From contig WGFP01000100.1 in the NCBI GenBank assembly GCA_015492195.1, forward strand, positions 1 to 5,334: a stretch of DNA of 5,334 bases, in the 5' to 3' direction. This DNA is from Acidiferrobacterales bacterium (GTDB taxonomy: Bacteria; Pseudomonadota; Gammaproteobacteria; Acidiferrobacterales; Sulfurifustaceae). Positions 4,701 to 5,334 of this stretch are shown here, one piece after another; positions within the stretch are counted from its first letter, which is position 1, and every line of letters begins with the position of its first letter. Under the pieces are notes generated by a model. The model saw nothing but the letters and a program-made list of their open reading frames with translations, ran no database searches and had not been told where the DNA came from. The position numbers and the translations under genes are program-made.

Positions 4701-5334
4701 TTAGGTTCAATGATGACTTTCAGACATTCACTTCCTTCGGCCGCTATCCGGAAGCCCTTTTCGATTTCTGCAAGCGGAAGCCGGTGGGTGACCATGTCGG
4801 TTACGTCAATGCCCCTTGATTTGATTAGTTCCAGTGCCTGCCAGTGATCCAGGGGGGCGGAGCCGTAACTCGTTTTCAGCGAGATGTCGTTTCGCCAGTA
4901 GGGATTGAAATCGATATTCACCGTTTCCCCCGGCTTCGGTACCGCAAAAAACACCACGGTTCCTCCGCGCGCAACGGCGTTTATGGCCTGGGAAACGGCC
5001 TGCAAGGCACCGGTGCAGATAATCACTCGCTTGATAAGCCGCCCTTCATTGTGTTCCTTGACGAAGGCGGAGATATCCTCGTGCGCGTGCACCGCGTGGC
5101 TGGCGCCGAATTGTGTCGCCGCCTTCAAACGATAGTCTTGGGTGTCGGTCGCGATAATCGTCCCCGCCCCGAGCGCCCTGGCGGCCTTGATGTGCAGTAA
5201 CCCCGAAAGGCCGCTCCCCAGAATGAGCAGGCTGTCTCCCGGTGTCAGGCCGGAGGCCCTCAGGCTCCGCAGCACGGTGCCGAGCGGTTCGATGAACGTT
5301 CCCTGCTCGTAGGATATTTCAGGCGGCAGTTTTA
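4691..5334 (-). CDS. Zinc-type medium-chain alcohol/polyol dehydrogenase, N-terminus missing
   Basis: The minus-strand frame stays open to the window edge and ends at TAA 4693-4691, showing 213 C-terminal residues of a protein that in this family is usually about 340-350 long. The visible part starts in the catalytic domain with FIEPLGTVLRSL; the Glu of this EPL motif is near the catalytic zinc in sorbitol and threonine dehydrogenases. The Rossmann fold follows: LILGSGLSG fits GxGxxG, and the Asp in IIATD at the end of the second strand suggests NAD+ over NADP+. The C-terminal part has FNPYWRNDISLKTSYG and a typical SLKV/CLKVIIEP-like end. A GTG at 5275 is only an internal codon. The substrate cannot be told; the Zn-binding Cys and His residues lie outside. 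It converges on the second GGDEF gene with 16 bp between stops and no evident functional link to it. Confidence 0.92.
   Translation of the reverse strand, partial: KLPPEISYEQGTFIEPLGTVLRSLRASGLTPGDSLLILGSGLSGLLHIKAARALGAGTIIATDTQDYRLKAATQFGASHAVHAHEDISAFVKEHNEGRLIKRVIICTGALQAVSQAINAVARGGTVVFFAVPKPGETVNIDFNPYWRNDISLKTSYGSAPLDHWQALELIKSRGIDVTDMVTHRLPLAEIEKGFRIAAEGSECLKVIIEPNAG

Overview
The window reads as a chromosomal segment of a free-living proteobacterium. A gammaproteobacterium is most likely, because the tail of glutamate synthase small subunit (gltD) is followed directly by hemE, an order known from Pseudomonas and relatives, and HemE is very close to the E. coli type along its whole length. 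The species cannot be fixed from this sequence.

Layout. Positions 1-113 are the last 36 codons of gltD. Positions 114-257 are an AT-rich gap filled by a 108-bp inverted repeat built from 9-bp units. Positions 258-1322 are a complete hemE, with an intrinsic terminator about 70 bp downstream. Positions 1323-1698 are a long non-coding stretch with the terminator, two small dyads, a candidate promoter and a candidate leader. Positions 1699-3207 and 3406-4674 are two tandem paralogous genes for soluble GGDEF proteins (diguanylate cyclases). Positions 4691-5334, on the minus strand, are the 3' two thirds of a zinc-type medium-chain dehydrogenase gene that runs off the window. It converges on the second GGDEF gene with a 16-bp gap and a strong GC hairpin across its own stop codon.

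The housekeeping part (glutamate synthesis, haem synthesis) looks ordinary. The part worth attention is the twin GGDEF locus. Both proteins share a helical N-terminal domain of about 75 residues that I do not recognise, then a charged variable linker, a coiled coil and a C-terminal GGDEF domain with an intact RxxD inhibitory site. The GGDEF domains are about 55% identical by hand count and the N-terminal domains about 40%. The second copy has lost several conserved nucleotide-site residues (FKxIND has become LSDINE, GH has become GR), while the first is canonical. Each gene has its own upstream region with the same promoter-like hexamers at the same spacing (TTGTTA, 17 bp, TAAATT). In each case a small open frame with a ribosome-binding site lies between that promoter and the cyclase gene. 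This suggests a duplicated, co-regulated pair with divided roles, but nothing here names the signal or the output.

No tRNA, rRNA, CRISPR array, transposase or phage gene was seen.
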